Shown here: positions 8,518 to 20,517 of the stretch, in pieces
Layout: every line of letters starts with the position of its first letter
Position numbering within the stretch: the stretch's first letter is position 1
Origin: Pseudo-nitzschia pungens
Taxonomy: Eukaryota; Bacillariophyta; Bacillariophyceae; Bacillariales; Bacillariaceae
Length of the DNA stretch: 64,000 bases
Assembly: GCA_037355855.1 (NCBI GenBank)
Contig: CM074764.1
Span: forward strand, 1,240,001-1,304,000
Direction of reading: 5' to 3'
Notes under the pieces: model-generated
The model's input: only the letters and a program-made list of their open reading frames with translations
The model's database searches: none
Told to the model about the DNA's origin: nothing
Made by a program: the position numbers and the translations under genes

Positions 8518-11500
8518 ATGCTTCCCGTTCTGGCGAATCCTCCACGAAGCCTTTGGGCACTGCGACAGCGGCTGGCGCAAACGACAGGGACAACGACAAG
8601 GACAAGGACGATGACAGCAACAACGAGGACTCGGAACGGTTCGGTCGGAGTCGCACTCACACTTGCGGGCACGGGCACAGTTGCACGCGTTGCGGGTGGA
8701 TCCGTCGGCAACCGCTACGGCGGGTCCCTTTCGGGATCCGCCGTTTTGCAATTCCGAGAGGAAGAAAGCGCGCCACTTTGGGGGAGACGGACTTTGCGGC
8801 GACGACAACGACAACGACAACGACAACAATGTCCATTTCCGACACAGAGTCAAAGTCCCATCCGAATCCGAAATCGAAATCGAATCCGTACCAAACTCGG
8901 ATCGGGATCGCAATCCCGACCGTTTGGAACCTCGCGGACGCCACAATCAGGAACCGCAATGCGAGACGAAAGACGGCAAGAAGCGAAACAGCCAGCGCCA
9001 CAGCCACCCGGAGCCCGGCCCCTGCGCTTCCAGAGATCCCCCAACAGGAACGCGAACGCGAACAGAAACAGAAACACAGACACAAACCATTTTGCGCACG
9101 CGGAAAAGCACCAACTTCCGACTCTTTTGGACCTCAAGAACACCACTCCGGGGGCGCTGCCGCTCCACCTGGCACCCTGCCTGGGAGCGGCCCTCTCGAA
9201 CTCGCCCCTGGTGGGAAACCTGTTGCGGCTCGGACAGCGGGATCCCGCGCCGTTGGAGTTGCAGTGGCAATCGCAATCGCAATCGCCGTCGGAACCAAAC
9301 GGTGGAGGCAACGACAGCGACTGTTGGCTGTCGCACTCGGGGAGACTCGCCAATCTCCTCTTTTTCCAGCTGATCCGCGAGTCCCCCGTGCACGGGGTCC
9401 GGAACAAGTCCCTGCCGGCCTCCCACCTGAATCCGGGCCTGATTGGGTTCTTTCTGGCGGCCCACGCAAATGCAAACGCAAACGCCGCGCCACCGTCACC
9501 GTCAACGACGCCGGCATCGGGGGCAAGCGGGGACCTCCGGGAGGTTCTGAAACGAGACTTTGGGATCCGGTCCAACCGCATCCGACAGACGGAGTGGACC
9601 GGAATCTCTCTGGCACGGTGGATGGACCTGGCTCCGCGGGAATGGGAGTGGCCACGGCACGACCACAAACCCAATTCGGAACACAATGGCAATAAAAATG
9701 GCAATGGCAATGGCAATGGCAATGGCAATGGCAATGGCAATGGCAATGGCAAACGCAGCACCAAAGCCGAGGATGCTGCGGTGTGCCACACCGGCCTGGT
9801 GTCGGCCCTGTGGCTGATTGCTCTCTGGGGAGTCACCCCCACCGTGGACTCCTGGGCCGATTACTACCAGGGCCCTGGAACGTGCCGGCATTTCGGTGCA
9901 ATGGAGCAGCAATGATGATGCTGGCATTGGCATTGGCACAGGAACTGGTTCCGAATCCGCCTTTTCCGAAACCGAGCTGTCTCCAAACGCCGCAAACGAG
10001 GCCCTGGATCGGTTGCTCGAGCACTACGGTCGGCTACAATCACAGCCGGAAAGGCTACAATGCCAATGCCGATGACAATGACAATGCCGATGCTTCTGTG
10101 GTCCCGGTCCCTCGAACTCGTCTGCGCGGCCATTGCGATCCAGCAGCGGCCATCCGCAATGCCACCGGTGGTTCCCAACGGATATCACTCCTTCGATGGA
10201 GGCGATGCCAAGGCCGACTGCGCCGAGGTGGCGGTCCGCGAAATCGTCGCCCTGCTGCTGTGGGACGATGGCCGGGGCAGACCCGATCTCGGGAGGCTTC
10301 CGGTGGGAGCCTCTCCGGCGCTGCGGGCGGTCCTGGAGCTCGAACGCGATGAGAATGGCAATGACAATGGTAGTCGAACGGTCGAAACGCGCGATCCGGA
10401 ATGCGAACACGAAAGCGGACACGGCAATGCCGTACCAAACGCGCTGGGCAAGGCCTGGTTCGACTTGCTGAGCGACCTCCCGGGGTGCGACTATCTGGCG
10501 GTGAGTCCCAATGGCAGACCCTACGAACTGGCACCCACGTCTGAGAGCATTTCGAGGGCCCTGTGGCACCTTCTCGTCGGAACCGACGAGGAGGGTGGTT
10601 CGCAGTCACGGCAGCACCAGGATCCCGACAACACGGAGCGGCCGTGGACATCCCTGCACGAACTGGCCGGCTTTTGGAACCACCACGAAACTAGCAACAG
10701 GAACAGCGACAGCGACAGCAACCCCGGCACGTTGGTGGTACACCAGGACCAACTCCGGCACCGGTCCGCCTCCGGAAGCATCCTAGAACACGAATTTGCA
10801 ACGCTTTGGCGCTCCGACACCCCGCGGGCAATGGAACTCCGCCTGCGCTGCGATCGGAACAGGGCTTCGGGAATGGCGGCGGTGACGCACCTTCTGCGGC
10901 CCTTAGCAACCCCCTTGCTCGATCCCGACCGGATTTCGAAATTCCGCAACCTGGGAACGGCTGCGGGGGCAGCAGCGCGCAGCGATCCGTCCTGGTGGAT
11001 GCTCTGCCTCGCCCTGCCGGAGGATGTGACTGTGGCAACGACGACGCAAACCGCGGACGATCCTCCGTCCGCCTGCCGCTCGTGGCTGGCGACTCCGTAC
11101 GGTCCGGACCGGAGGGAACTGGGGACGACCGCGGACGACCGGGCCGAGCAGCGGAGCCGAATCCTCCTGGTGGAACGGATCCTGGGGGCCTGTGCGCTCT
11201 GCGCGACGCACCCCCGGGAGGGGGCCCACCTCCTGTCCTGGATCCTCCACGAGTCGCCAACGGTGGTCGAGGCATCGGCTTCGGTAGAGGACTCGAAGAA
11301 AGAACAACGACAACGACAACAAGATGAAGAAGAGAGGATCGAGCAAGCGCTGCTCTCGTTGCCGCCGGACGTCCTGGACAACGAATCGGTTTTGGAGGCC
11401 ATTGAGTGGAACTGGGCGTGCGTCCGGCGAGGCAGGACTCTGGTACGAATGATCCAATGGAAACTGGGCAGGATATCGATGCTCCGGGTCCTGACCCAAT

Positions 11501-11595
11501 CGAATTTTTACGAGCTGCCAGATGTGGCACGCCTCTACCAAACCATTGGACCACGAGTGGACTGGCAAGTGGATCGCTGTCGCGATCGGGAGTAG
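8518..11595 (+). CDS. Uncharacterised conserved-looking protein in two open segments
   Basis: Two open segments in the same frame, 8518-9915 and from about 9919 to 11595, are separated by stops near 9913. A 150-nt intron with donor GTGCAA at 9896 and acceptor ATCACAG at 10044-10045 would join them in frame, giving about 975 residues; the donor is weak. The alternative is that frame 2 (ALERAGISVQWSS to LLEHYGRLQSQPE, about 9870-10065) is coding and two compensating frameshifts occur. Globular-looking parts include LPLHLAPCLGAALSNSPLVG, LIGFFLAAHA, DFGIRSNRIRQTEW, the Cys-containing YHSFDGGDAKADCAEVAVRE near 10180, WFDLLSDLPGCDYLAVS and a C-terminal helix-rich region ending VDWQVDRCRDRE. Low-complexity inserts include an Asn-Gly run encoded by (AATGGC)n. 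I do not recognise the function. The DCAEVAVRE segment looks like the most conserved part. Confidence 0.5.
9683..9752 (+). repeat. In-frame (AATGGC)n coding microsatellite
   Basis: About ten hexamer copies encoding alternating Asn-Gly within the reading frame of the uncharacterised protein. Confidence 0.9.
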
Positions 11596-12017
11596 AACAT
11601 GACAACATGCTGCGGGATACGTAGTGGAACCATCCAAGCAACGAACGAATTACACCTGACCTTGTTTCGGCACCGGTCGAATCGCAAAATAAAATTCTGC
11701 TCAAAAGTTGTGGTCGACAGACAGACAGACAAGCACAGACTAGATTCATTGGTTGGGGAAAAACTTGTTGACGAACATCTATATTTTACACGATTTAATA
11801 CTGCACTCTGTTGTGTGCTTGTGATGATGATATCATCTAGTACCTACAAACCCCAAGAGAACGCGACGTTGAACATTCGTCGACGTGAATTTACGTGTCG
11901 ACGTGATCGTGTCGGCGGTATCTGCTTCAAAACATCGGAGTTTGGATATCATTGAGCGCATCACGGCTCATAATTTTGATCTCAATGGAATGCAATGATG
12001 TATACGCCACACAACAC
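11596..12017. other. Convergent intergenic region, no gene seen
   Basis: Short 3' spacer between a plus- and a minus-strand gene. Base composition falls sharply from GC-rich to AT-rich here. No feature recognised. Confidence 0.55.
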
Positions 12018-12623
12018 CTAGCATTTCTTGAAGAAGAAGCATTCGAATTGGGGTGACCATTGAGGCTGTCTGTATCGGCACCATGGTCGCCCAATAGTGT
12101 CGGGGTCGGACGTGACATCGCATCCGGATCCCACGAACATGTCCGTGGTGTCGATGTTGTCTCTTGGAACCTTGTCCGACCAAACGTTCATGTCTTGATT
12201 GAAAGCCGATGCCTCGAGAAACATTTCAGACATGTCTGTCACACTCGAGACATCCCAGCATCCGATAGCGGTGTTGAATTCGTCTTGAAAGGCGAAAGCG
12301 CCAGACATATCGGTAACCTCCGAGACGTCCCAGCACTCGATATCTCCGTATATCAGTTGAGCGTCATTTTCCGTGGAGTTGCCCAAGTCAGTATAGTTTC
12401 CCGTGCTGTTGGTACTATTTCCGGTGTCGAGGTACAAGCTTACAAGGTCTGCAAAGTCGACCCCATCGACATCAACGGGATCGCCTGCGTGGTGCTGGCA
12501 CTGCATAGCGCAACCGATTTCATAGAAGCTCCTTTTGGATCTACGGCTCGCCGAGGTGTGCACAACGAAGAGCAACGCAATCAGCAGAGAGAGTACAGAT
12601 TTGGCGCTGTTAATGGCTGTCAT
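12018..12623 (-). CDS. Secreted DUF285/BspA-type repeat protein
   Basis: A 201-residue protein if started at the Met that opens the signal peptide MTAINSAKSVLSLLIALLF...HTSAS; an in-frame Met at 12674 would add 17 residues ahead of it. Two copies of the DUF285 unit are visible: ECWDVSEVTDMSGAFAFQDEF and IGCWDVSSVTDMSEMFLEAS, followed by FNQDMNVW and a partial third unit with DTTDMFVGSG. These repeats, first noted in Mycoplasma and in BspA-like surface proteins, are abundant in diatom secreted proteins; the function is unknown, with surface adhesion as one suggestion. Several N-x-S/T sequons (GNSTNSTGNYT) indicate likely N-glycosylation in the secretory pathway. The Cys-rich tail (CRYRQPQ ... 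FFFKKC) is unusual. Intronless. Confidence 0.8.
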   Translation of the reverse strand: MTAINSAKSVLSLLIALLFVVHTSASRRSKRSFYEIGCAMQCQHHAGDPVDVDGVDFADLVSLYLDTGNSTNSTGNYTDLGNSTENDAQLIYGDIECWDVSEVTDMSGAFAFQDEFNTAIGCWDVSSVTDMSEMFLEASAFNQDMNVWSDKVPRDNIDTTDMFVGSGCDVTSDPDTIGRPWCRYRQPQWSPQFECFFFKKC

Positions 12624-14930
12624 TGTTGGATTCGTCGGTGAAAGTCTGGAGTTGGATGTTCGTAGTCTCTTCAACTTGATGCTTTTCTGTGCCTAACTTT
12701 TCTAGGAAATGAGGAAATGGCCGGAAAAAGACAAAGAATATTCCAAAAACGTGAGCGAAGTTTCACTCGAAAACTGCACCGTTAACGCACACACATAATG
12801 TTGTACGCAGAACCGGTTTGAAGAGCGCGGTCAAAAAAACATGACAAAGATTCTTGTGCCATCGCTAACAGCGATGAAGCGATGAACAAGAGATATGCGA
12901 CCACGAACGGTCACAAGCGCGCCTGGCCGAAAATATGATTCCGGGTATTGAATACGAAACCGCAAAGGGGCTTATGAAAATTTTCCTCTCTCAATTGCAG
13001 TATCGAAAACAACATACCGGTAAAATATTACACGTATTGCTTCACATTCTTTTTTGATTTAGCTAAAAATTGTAACACCTTTTTCTTTTACTACTCCAAT
13101 TGGATGAACTATGTATGGGTGTGACAGAAAAAAAGAATCGCCAGTTCGGAGGAGATTTGAATGTGCTCCACCTACTATCGACAATCCCCGAGGTTTGCAC
13201 ACAAGCCATTGGCAAAAGCCAAGGGTGTGGATGGAAAATTGAGAGGAGGAATTGGTGACTTGTTACTAGTACTACTAGTAGTAGTAATTTGAATCTGAGG
13301 TCCGATGTACTAGCGGTTTGTAGGGTCCAGTTCCGGATTTTCATGTGGCCCTGTGGTGCAGAAATCTTGCAGTTAGGAGCAGTAAGACTCTTTCTTTTTT
13401 GTGGCATTGGTCCAGATGTTTGCTTAGCAAGTTTTGAACCATTCAATCGATCGCAGGGAAAATGTCACATCGTCATTGTTCCACCATCATGATCTAATCA
13501 AAACCGATTATCCGAATTAAATTTTCCCTACCGTTCACATGTGAGTTACCCATCGCATAAATATTAACAGGTCACACCACCACTTGTACTCCCTGTGAAC
13601 AATGTATAGTACTAAGAATTCCATTTGACGATGCTGTAAAATGATATTCCATTTAATTGATGACTTTACAATCATTCAAAGAAGCATTCTCCTCCTTGCT
13701 TCTTGTTGCACCGCCGGTACTATGTATCAATCTGGCGCCTTTCATCTTGAATCACGGGTGTGCATTGTGACTGCCTTTCCTTTCGTATCGGATGGCAGAT
13801 GAGAAGTCGTGCTTGGTAGTATAGTTGTGGAATTGGATGAAAGCTGAGCTCTAGTACTTCTTTTGACAAACTGAACGTAGTCCTCTTGATGTCGTTTGTT
13901 CTCTTCACGTCGTAAAAAGATCGTAAAATAAGTTGTAGTGGAAAGCTACGAAAGTCAGCAGCAGTAAAAACTATTTCCTGCTGCTGTATGAATCAAGACT
14001 GACGCAAAATGCTACCACTTCTTCCAAGAATGCGTGGTGGTGGCGGTGGTGATGCCTCCTCCTACTAGTACTACGACGACGAGCGGCGGTTCCCCCTTCT
14101 TCTTCTTCTTCTTGCATTCTGTCTAATATGCTTAGCCAGCAGCAGCAGTTCTGTACGTGTCCGAGTTCGAAATATATACACTTTCGTACATTCTAATCCG
14201 TACCCGGGGTCTAACATCGGTACAACATGCTTGTAGTACCAGGTAACTGAACCAATTCAATACTAGTAGTTTGTACAAGTACTAGTGGTAAGGTTTACTA
14301 GTAGTAGTAGATTGTTGTAGGTAATCGTAGCATTATTTTGATTAATATTACTACTACTAGTAGTGCGGTAGTCGTACGTGTACTGTAGGTCCTACTAGTA
14401 GTTCCGATACAATTACGAGTACGAGGTAAGTTACCTGTTCGTACTCGTACGTGCTTCGTAATTAATGCGGCATTTGTAGTTTGTACCGGTAGGTATGAAT
14501 ACAGTAATGGAAACATAATCTTACCGTACCGGTACATCTTACCCATACCGTAAGGTTACGTCCCATGAGGAGTTTGGAACGACGAAAAGGATCTAACGTC
14601 CGCAGGTTCCAGTCCGCAGTCCATCTCGCTTTTGAGAAAAGCGATTTCGTTACATAAGCCTAATCAAGGAAAATCACATATTCAATATCGCCAATCCTTA
14701 TATAAACTATTTTTACCCGCGCACGCCTCTTCTCACAATTTTCGATCAAAGTCTCGTCTTTTCGCTTGGGAAACGGAGCGACAAAATCAACCTGATGCCA
14801 AGAACAGAGCCAAAAAAATAACGTTATATCGTCACAACAAAGTCACTCGTAATACCGAATAACGGTCCAGACCGACACACCTTCAAGCACTACAACACCG
14901 TTTTCAAAAATTGCAAACGACGATGCAAAG
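12624..14930. other. 2.3-kb gene-poor region with TAC/TAG simple sequence
   Basis: No gene recognised. 13260-13290 and 14060-14560 contain arrays of TACTAGTAG-type and GTACCGGTA-type motifs; 14095-14115 is a (TTC)n tract. The last 300 bp should include the 5' UTR and promoter of the following large gene. Confidence 0.55.
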
Positions 14931-17900
14931 ATGACAGAGAAGGAACTCAATGTTGATATTTGTGTTACCTGTGTGTGCGAGAAGCCGCCCCAGCTTCCGC
15001 TTCGAGAAGAGTTGCCTAGTCTCGGAATTGAACTCGTTTACAATGCAAAGGGAGCTGGTGCGGAAGCCGCTGAAGAAGAAAGACAGAATGAAATAGAAAA
15101 AATCAAGAAAAAGAAACAACAACAGAATCTAAAAGAAGGAAAGAAAGCGGGAGGAGCAGCAAGATGGAAGAGGAGCACCCGCGATCCTCCTAGCAGATCT
15201 CCCTTTCCAGTGATTAATTTTAAATCTGGCAGACACAGCCACAAGGAAGATCCACCCGAAGATTTTCCAACGGCAAAAGCTCTTAGTTATGGAAAGTACC
15301 AACGGAAACTAGAGCTCCTAACCAATCCAGCGGTGGACGCATCGATATCAAGTACTTTAGAAACAACGTCAACTATGAACGAAAATTGTCCAAAAGAGAA
15401 GAAAGCGAAACGTGGAAAATTACTTGAATTGTTCAGTAGGAAAAAGAAGAATGAAGCAGACAAACCTCCAACGTCTGTAGAGATTCCAAATACGAAAAGC
15501 GCGGAAGATGCCGCCGTGCAAGAAGCTTTCAAAGCTTTCATGTCGAATGATGAAGATGATGTTCCAACAAAGGAGGCATTTGATGCACTTCCTCCGCCAA
15601 AACAAGAAGCCAAGCAAGCAGGAACTCTTTCCACAGAGAAGAAGATAGACGATTTTCCAGATTTGTTACCGGGCTCAAAAAACAATCCTGAACAAGTTGA
15701 TACAGCTTCATCTGCCGACACCAGGGACAGCGAGAGCGAGGGAGTACACGGTTTCTCGACGGAGCAGACTACAATCTCATCTCTTGGAGAAGATTCTTCG
15801 CAGTGGAAAAATGATGTTGTGAATGATGCAGAATCGTTTACGAAACGGGCAAAAGATATGTTGAAGAAGATGGCCGCTGAACGAGCGTTGACACCTTCTA
15901 GCGATGGAAATATCAAGGTCAAACTCTTGACTGAACAAGCTGACAAAAACCATATCACTGAGCTTTACGACCTGACTGAAGTTTCTGAGAATGGTAACGA
16001 TTATCTCCAGCGTAAAGGTTCCGGTATGGGAATGAGAGATGACGACTACAACCACAAAGATCAATACAATTCCTACACACATCAACAATTCGTTGCCGAA
16101 ACACAGCGTCAATTCCAAGATGTCTTCCCTGATAGTTCTGACAACGAAGTTGTTTATCTTGGTTCAGCAGCACCAAATTCCCCGTATGTATTTGATTTGG
16201 TCGACGAGGAAAGCAGTGTCCCATTGCCAGAAATTGACGATGAGCTCGGAAACCCCGTCATTGACTTAGCGGACGTGTATGAGGAAGATGGTCCAGGCTC
16301 GCCTCTAGTTCTCTCCCCCGTTCAGGTAAGGAGGACTGCTGACTCTTCCGCTTTCTCGCCTGCTTCCTTTCCAAAGTTTGAGCAAAAAGCAAAGCCAAAT
16401 CCTTTCCTTCCTTCTTTTTATCACAATGAGATGAGGAATAGTGAGATTCTCAATCAAGACAGACGGGATGATGTCATTGTTTATCGAGCCGAGAGTCAAT
16501 TGTCTCCCAATTTACGAGAAAAAAATACATCACCCCTTCGGTTGGATGTGGCTGACTCTTACCGCTCGCCATCAAATCGTGCTCGTAAACCAGGGATGAA
16601 AATGCCAACCTTTGACGAAGCAGTAAAGAAGTACTACGATTCTCGAGGTCAGAGTCATTTCCATTCCGTCTCTTCGTCGTCGCCCCATATTACTCCAGCC
16701 ATTCGGAAAAGTGTCTCTCGAGATTCACATGATAGTTCTAGAGTTCTGAAAGTCACTTTCTCGCAAGATGTGGAAGAACACTATTTCGAAAAGACTCATT
16801 TCAATGAGGAGAGAGTGCCTGGAGTGGAATCCTCACTGGCGGCTATCTTAAACGAAGAACAAGGTTTGAACGAACCACTTCCGTCGGCTCTCAGTCGAGA
16901 AGCGGACGAAGCCTTTCAATCCTTCGCAAATCAGTTGGAAGAGGAAGATGATTCACGCACGCCTCATCAGATGCTATTGGAAGCCCTTTCTTTTGGTGAT
17001 CCACTCCCATTTGATTTTGAGGAGACGATCCAACTTAATCCAAGTATAGCATCGAGAAGACTCCCAGATGCCGATACATTTGCATTGCACGCAGCCTGCT
17101 CGCGAGCGTTCCCAAAAAGATTTGGAAAGGACCAAACCTGTCGAATTAACGATTTGATCGATGATCTCGTGTTGCACAGAAAGCTCATAGAAGCTCTTGT
17201 TACCGTCGATCCTGAAACTTGTCGACGAGTTGACGAGAATGGAGATCTTCCTGTACACATTATGGCACGTCAGTTAATGGAATGGGAGGGTCGCTGGTAT
17301 CAAAAGGTTTATGACAAAGCAAGAAATAAAGATGAAGAGTCAGACAGTGTAGCTGGCATCACCAAACTATATCAATCGATGTCAGAATGCATCAATGTCC
17401 TTTTGCAACCGATCACAAAAGATGACGCTTTGTGTCTACAATCTGGAAGTGTGGGGCGGATATTGCCTTTACATATTGCTGCCATTTTCACAGTCCCGTA
17501 CAATACCCTTCGCTCGCTCTTGGAGACATTTCCAAATGCTGCCTCCACTAAGTGTGATTTGAGTAACATAAAAACTTTCGTTCCGAATTATTCAACCCCT
17601 CTTGAGCTCCATGACAGGCTTTCAACGGACTTTCCGAAATGGGAGATTCAAAAAGTGGATTTTCGACCAGATGAAGAAATGACGCAAACCATGCTCGATA
17701 TGGTTTATGGGACAACGAACGGAATCCGCAGATCCGATTTATTGTTTGCCTTCTTTCCGAAGTTGCTTCCTTATCGTAAGGAGTCATTCAGAATTCGTCG
17801 AATGGAACAAATGATTCAGAACGAGATGAAGTACAAAGATACAAGGGGTAACCATGTGTTGACACGCCCTGCCGAGGCATTTTGGATATGGTTATGTGAA

Positions 17901-19833
17901 TTTCAAGACAAGGAGGATGTCTCGGATCACTACGCCGAGAATGTTTTCAGGATTGTAAATCGCCTCCCATATCAAGCAGTACGGTTTTTAGCGTCGATAA
18001 ACGAAGGAGGGACTGCTGTACTCGATAGAGCAATACCTCCGTGCTCTGATGTCATCATGGAGAAATTGTACACGATTTCGACAACTGATATTCCCGTTCG
18101 TTTACCCTTGTCTTCAAGAGGAAGAATTGATGGTGCAGAGAAATCTCTTCTGCAACAATTTGACGAAGAAAACTCTAGGAGATTTCAACTACACGGGCAG
18201 GGCTTCGTTGGGTCGCTTTGTAGGACAATTTTCCATGTGCAAGAAACTACGTACCCGAGCAGTTTCGTCCTCCTCCCTTACAAACTTGTGAAGGATAACA
18301 AAGGTGGATTGGGTCTCGAATCTNNNNNNNNNNNNNNNNNNNNNNNNNNNNNNNNNNNNNNNNNNNNNNNNNNNNNNNNNNNNNNNNNNNNNNNNNNNNN
18401 NNNNNNNNNNNNNNNNNNNNNNNNNNNNNNNNNNNNNNNNNNNNNNNNNNNNNNNNNNNNNNNNNNNNNNNNNNNNNNNNNNNNNNNNNNNNNNNNNNNN
18501 NNNNNNNNNNNNNNNNNNNNNNNNNNNNNNNNNNNNNNNNNNNNNNNNNNNNNNNNNNNNNNNNNNNNNNNNNNNNNNNNNNNNNNNNNNNNNNNNNNNN
18601 NNNNNNNNNNNNNNNNNNNNNNNNNNNNNNNNNNNNNNNNNNNNNNNNNNNNNNNNNNNNNNNNNNNNNNNNNNNNNNNNNNNNNNNNNNNNNNNNNNNN
18701 NNNNNNNNNNNNNNNNNNNNNNNNNNNNNNNNNNNNNNNNNNNNNNNNNNNNNNNNNNNNNNNNNNNNNNNNNNNNNNNNNNNNNNNNNNNNNNNNNNNN
18801 NNNNNNNNNNNNNNNNNNNNNNNCTGATTTGAGACCTGAACTTCAGTCACAAATAGATTTCATTCCGCCCAAGGTGCTCAAAGCATTGTTGAATACAAAC
18901 GAAAGTACAAATGGAAGGAGCGATTTCTTTGATGACAAAGAATACGATAACCTGTTCGAAGACGATGATGCGAATGATGGGAGCAGCAAGATCACTGATG
19001 AAGGGGATAGTAATAGCAGCAGTGGGGAATATACCGAATCCACTTCAGAGGACGATATGCCTGGTATGATAATTACTACATCGGATAAGAAAAACTCTCG
19101 AAGTGTAACCAGTCAGTTATCAGATCAACACGATGATCAACCACCCGATCATCGGTTATCCGATCATCTTATTCATGATCATCTTATTGCTGATCAACAG
19201 CGACCAGATCCACCACCAAGAGGAATCCTTCGCAAAAGTGATGAAAGTGACGAAAGCGCACAAGCGATATCTGTTTCTACTGCTGAAGAATCGTTTGCGC
19301 TCCGCAGCGTTTTGAAACTACGATTTCAGTTGGATGAGCAAGAATCCAAATTAAAGTCGCTGCGAAAAAAAATTGTCGAGCTAGATACTGTGGGAGATCA
19401 ATTGATTCTGCAAGAAGAGAAAATCACCGACATGATTAGCGAAATCATTAATCAGAAGGATGAAATGTTGCAAAGCTCAACAAGTGACGGATTGATGAAG
19501 GCGAAAGCTTTGATGATGCGAATATGTGAACTTGAAGACCGTGTTCTATGTCGTGAAGTAGAAGTTGGTCAGCTGAAAAATGACGTTTCATTTTTTGAAC
19601 TAGAAGCATCCGATCAATCAGAGTCTAGTGGTGTGGATGACACAAATTTTTCTCGCAGTAGCGCAGGTACTGAGGATGATCCGGAAGACAACCTTGAATC
19701 GCCCGACGAGGATATCAACTCCGATCAGGGTGAAGATAGCACTGTGGGCAATAGCACCATGTACAACAGTAGCTGGGATGGGTATCCTGCTGGAACGGAA
19801 GGGTATAGTAGTACTGGAGTGTTAAATCAGTAG
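14931..19833 (+). CDS. Very large ankyrin-like repeat protein, interrupted by assembly gap
   Basis: An open frame of 1131 codons runs from the ATG at 14931 to the 500-N gap; another frame continues from the gap to a stop at 19833. The two are out of register across the placeholder gap, so the gap length is not true or an intron lies inside; joining them is inference. The N-terminal 60 residues include VDICVTCVCEKPPQLPLREE and a Lys/Glu-rich coiled coil. A long acidic, Ser-rich disordered region follows. At about residues 713-860 there are ankyrin-like units (DTFALHAAC, ENGDLPVHIMAR, GRILPLHIAAIF) in the divergent style common in diatoms. After the gap comes an acidic Ser/Asp region and a coiled coil (LRSVLKLRFQLDEQESKLKS through the QKDEM segment, 19300-19600). 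It is probably a scaffold or signalling protein; function unknown. Confidence 0.6.
18324..18823. other. Assembly gap of exactly 500 N
   Basis: A run of 500 undetermined bases, a round number typical of a placeholder. It interrupts the ankyrin-like gene. Confidence 0.99.
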
Positions 19834-20517
19834 AACAATATATGTTTGTAATTAAAATAATGATACCATTGATGCAACTAATAGATTTAAAATTTATTGA
19901 AGATGCACCACTTGAAAGATTCATTATTAGTTTGTACCTTGCATGTAAAGTTACTAACCTTTCTCTCAAGGACCTGAGTGAGCTCACTGAAATACTGAAT
20001 ATTGTAGGGAAAAGAAAAAGAAATGGTTTTTTAAGTGTACCGGTAATTTACCGGTACGTAATCAAACGAAGTCGTATCAGGCACGAAGACACTACGTACT
20101 TCTACTACGTACACAAAGTACACTGTAGACCATGTTATTGATGAAATGGGGCCTTGTGATACGAAGTACTACTAGTATTCGTACGTAACCTTACCGTTAG
20201 TGCTGAACACAATAAATAAATTTTACCACGATACTAATTTCCAATTATTGTCTTCAATACGTGAAGGGCTGTTCAAAAAAGGTTCGCCTAAACCATTCGT
20301 CATCTGACATACGAGAGCATTTTTTGACAACTTCGCGTGTCGTCCACGAAAACGGACGAACATTGGCATGATAGCGGTTGGCAAGAATCTGAAAATGAAA
20401 CCGTCTTGACGCTTATTCTATTTGCTATCTCGCACTGACAGGCGAGGGCCGTTTCAAACAGCAGCTCCTGCCACTGTGGTTCACAACTCACCCATATTTT
20501 TGCCTTCCATTACTTAA
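19834..20517. other. Intergenic region, no gene seen
   Basis: 3' region of the ankyrin-like gene and promoter of the peroxiredoxin gene. TAC/GTA-rich island with palindromic units at about 20035-20200. Confidence 0.55.
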
